The notes under the pieces are model-generated. The model did not search any database. It was not told the DNA's origin and was given only the letters and a program-made list of their open reading frames with translations. Below, one piece after another: positions 7,390 to 8,327 of a stretch of DNA of 8,327 nt. The first letter of the stretch is position 1, and each line of letters begins with the position of its first letter. The stretch is taken from the NCBI GenBank assembly GCA_002470165.1, contig DKNF01000243.1, positions 1 to 8,327 on the forward strand, given 5' to 3'. This stretch comes from Betaproteobacteria bacterium UBA7395. GTDB taxonomy: Bacteria > Pseudomonadota > Gammaproteobacteria > Burkholderiales > Rhodocyclaceae. Both the position numbers and the translations under genes were made by a program.

Positions 7390-7516
7390 GAACTGGAATG
7401 CGTGCCCCAGGACTGCAAATTACCGGAAGGTGCCGGCGCTGACCTGGACATATACACACCGAACAAACCGCGGTCGGCAGCCACTGGCCCGGAACTTGTC
7501 AAGAAAGGAAATAGTC

Positions 7517-7792
7517 ATGGCTGAATACACTGCGCTGACCCGTGGCGGCGCCACCTGGGTTCCCGAGTTCGTCGTCGCACTGGCCGAAGACAAGTGCATC
7601 GGCTGCGGCCGCTGCTACAAGGTCTGCCCGCGTGACGTGCTGAATCTGATCGACTCCGACGAGGACGAGGACGAGGACGAAAGCGCCGCCGCCAAGATGA
7701 CGCTGAAGGATCTCGACGACTGCATCGGCTGCAGCGCCTGCGGTCGCGTCTGCCCCAAGAGCTGTTTCACCTACGCACCGCTGGCGGTGTGA
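7517..7792 (+). CDS. fdxB: Nif-specific ferredoxin III (FdxB), 2[4Fe-4S]
   Basis: This 91-aa ferredoxin is a likely electron carrier for nitrogenase or for Fe-S and cofactor assembly. Two clusters are predicted: C27-x2-C30-x2-C33-x3-C37-P and C69-x2-C72-x2-C75-x3-C79-P, plus Cys83. An N-terminal segment before the first cluster (TRGGATWVPEFVVALAEDKC) is typical of the nif-specific ferredoxin III family. The linker between clusters holds an acidic run, DSDEDEDEDES (residues 46-56), encoded by a GACGAG hexanucleotide repeat. The start at ATG 7517 is set by AAAGGAA (7504-7510) 6 nt upstream; the frame is open back to 7373, but that part is promoter and leader. It has its own sigma-54 promoter and is followed by a hairpin and the LRV gene. 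Confidence 0.92.
   Translation: MAEYTALTRGGATWVPEFVVALAEDKCIGCGRCYKVCPRDVLNLIDSDEDEDEDESAAAKMTLKDLDDCIGCSACGRVCPKSCFTYAPLAV
7658..7681 (+). repeat. Hexanucleotide tandem repeat (GACGAG) in fdxB
   Basis: Three perfect GACGAG units plus a fourth ending GACGAA encode four Asp-Glu pairs between the two cluster motifs of FdxB. Changes in copy number would keep the frame and only lengthen or shorten the acidic linker. Confidence 0.8.
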
Positions 7793-7797
7793 TCGCG

Positions 7798-7826
7798 CCT
7801 TGCCGTTGGCGCCGCCAACGGCAAGG
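7798..7826 (+). terminator. Hairpin after fdxB, possible (partial) terminator
   Basis: CCTTGCCGTTGG (7798-7809) and CCAACGGCAAGG (7815-7826) form a perfect 12-bp stem with a 5-nt loop, starting 5 bp after the fdxB stop. No T run follows (ACAGCCATC), so it is either a factor-dependent or partial terminator, or another stabilising hairpin that reduces lrv relative to fdxB. No separate promoter is evident for the LRV gene, which favours read-through. Confidence 0.55.
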
Positions 7827-7854
7827 ACAGCCATCAAGCGTCATTCGCCCGGGC

Positions 7855-8327
7855 ATGGTCCAGCAAACGACAGAACGTCCGACAGGCGGGCTTTGCGCGC
7901 ATTGCCCCCTGTCTCCAGCCTTTCCCGAAGCGGATCGCTGCCAACCCGGGGATGCTTGCGTGCGCGCCCACAGCGGCCGCCAGATCGACCGCTTTTTTCG
8001 TCGCAACCCCGGCGAAGCCGAGAACTACCTCGACGACATCTTCTGGGAGCGGCGCGCCATTGCCGCCCGCTACGCCCCGATTGACCGGATCTTCCGGCTG
8101 CGCAGCGACAGCGACGAAGTCGTCCGTCGCGTCGTCGCCGGCCGCCTGCCGGACAGCCAGCTGCACGCGATGACCCGCGACCCGGACCGCGAGGTCCGCC
8201 TGAGCGTCGCCGCCCGCCTGCCGGAAACTGAACTGCAGCAACTGATCGACGACAGCGATTACCTGGTCCGCGCCACCGTCGCCCGGCGCCTGCCGCACGG
8301 CCAGCTCGCCCAGATGGTCCGCGACCC
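7855..8327 (+). CDS. LRV (leucine-rich repeat variant) [4Fe-4S] protein, 3' truncated by window
   Basis: The frame is open from ATG 7855 to the window edge, 157 residues. The N-terminus has four cysteines (C14-x2-C17, C29, C35) in GGLCAHCPLSPAF and ADRCQPGDACVRAH. After a linker (RQIDRFFRRNPGEAENYLDDIFWERRAIAARYAP) come repeats of exactly 24 residues beginning at Asp85, Asp109 and Asp133, with a fourth starting at Asp157. The pattern is D-x-D-x-x-V-R-x-x-V-A-x-R-L-P-x-x-x-L. This matches the LRV protein of Azotobacter vinelandii, encoded in its nif cluster, which has a small Fe-S domain joined to a right-handed helical solenoid; the function is unknown, perhaps protein binding. The ATG at 7855 has only a weak ribosome binding site, so the start is tentative; ATT at 7843, with AAGGA at 7823-7827, is a less likely option. 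It lies 62 bp after fdxB. Confidence 0.88.
   Translation, partial: MVQQTTERPTGGLCAHCPLSPAFPEADRCQPGDACVRAHSGRQIDRFFRRNPGEAENYLDDIFWERRAIAARYAPIDRIFRLRSDSDEVVRRVVAGRLPDSQLHAMTRDPDREVRLSVAARLPETELQQLIDDSDYLVRATVARRLPHGQLAQMVRD

Noticed and set aside
7398..7442. 14-codon ORF at the predicted fdxB transcription start
   Set aside because: It begins at the start site itself with no ribosome binding site and no evidence of coding; most likely chance.

Overview
This window is the core of a molybdenum nitrogenase (nif) cluster from a high-GC proteobacterium. The gene order (draT divergent from nifHDKT, a small ferredoxin inside the nifHDK operon, then nifY, a nif-specific ferredoxin III and an LRV protein), the strong G/C third positions and the NifA/sigma-54 control sites suggest a betaproteobacterium of the Rhodocyclales type (Azoarcus, Azonexus, Azospira or Dechloromonas relatives). 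The genus is an inference; no rRNA or other marker is present.

Left edge (1-1556): the 3' end of a hybrid sensor kinase gene carrying an Hpt phosphotransfer domain runs rightward. It converges, 14 bp stop to stop, with draT on the minus strand. DraT is the ADP-ribosyltransferase that switches off dinitrogenase reductase (NifH). draT is divergent from nifH, so the modifying enzyme sits back to back with its substrate.

Main operon (about 1478-7308): a NifA upstream activator site (TGT-N10-ACA) lies inside the 5' end of draT. A sigma-54 -24/-12 promoter follows at 1592-1607, and then nifH, nifD, nifK, nifT, a 2[4Fe-4S] ferredoxin (fdxN-like), nifY and an 87-aa protein of unknown function. The gaps after nifH, nifD, nifK and fdxN each hold a GC-rich hairpin, most of them close to the next ribosome binding site. 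These are candidates for setting mRNA stability and the expression ratio between genes.

Second transcription unit (7318-8327 and beyond): a second NifA site, embedded in a perfect inverted repeat, and a near-perfect sigma-54 promoter at 7374-7389 drive fdxB (ferredoxin III). A hairpin follows, then the start of an LRV gene (N-terminal four-cysteine Fe-S motif plus 24-residue leucine-rich-variant repeats), which runs off the right edge. nifENX probably lies further downstream, as in relatives.

How the genes work together: NifH passes electrons to NifDK, and the FdxN-like and FdxB ferredoxins are candidate electron donors. NifY (NafY family) handles apo-dinitrogenase or FeMo-co. NifT and the 87-aa protein are accessory. 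DraT, by modifying Arg102 of NifH, adds post-translational shut-off by ammonium or energy status. Most of this is known biology. The parts least explained by known families are the small regulatory structures: the hairpin series, a 12-mer shared by both nif promoters, and an octamer repeated around the nifH transcription start. The 87-aa protein is also unexplained.
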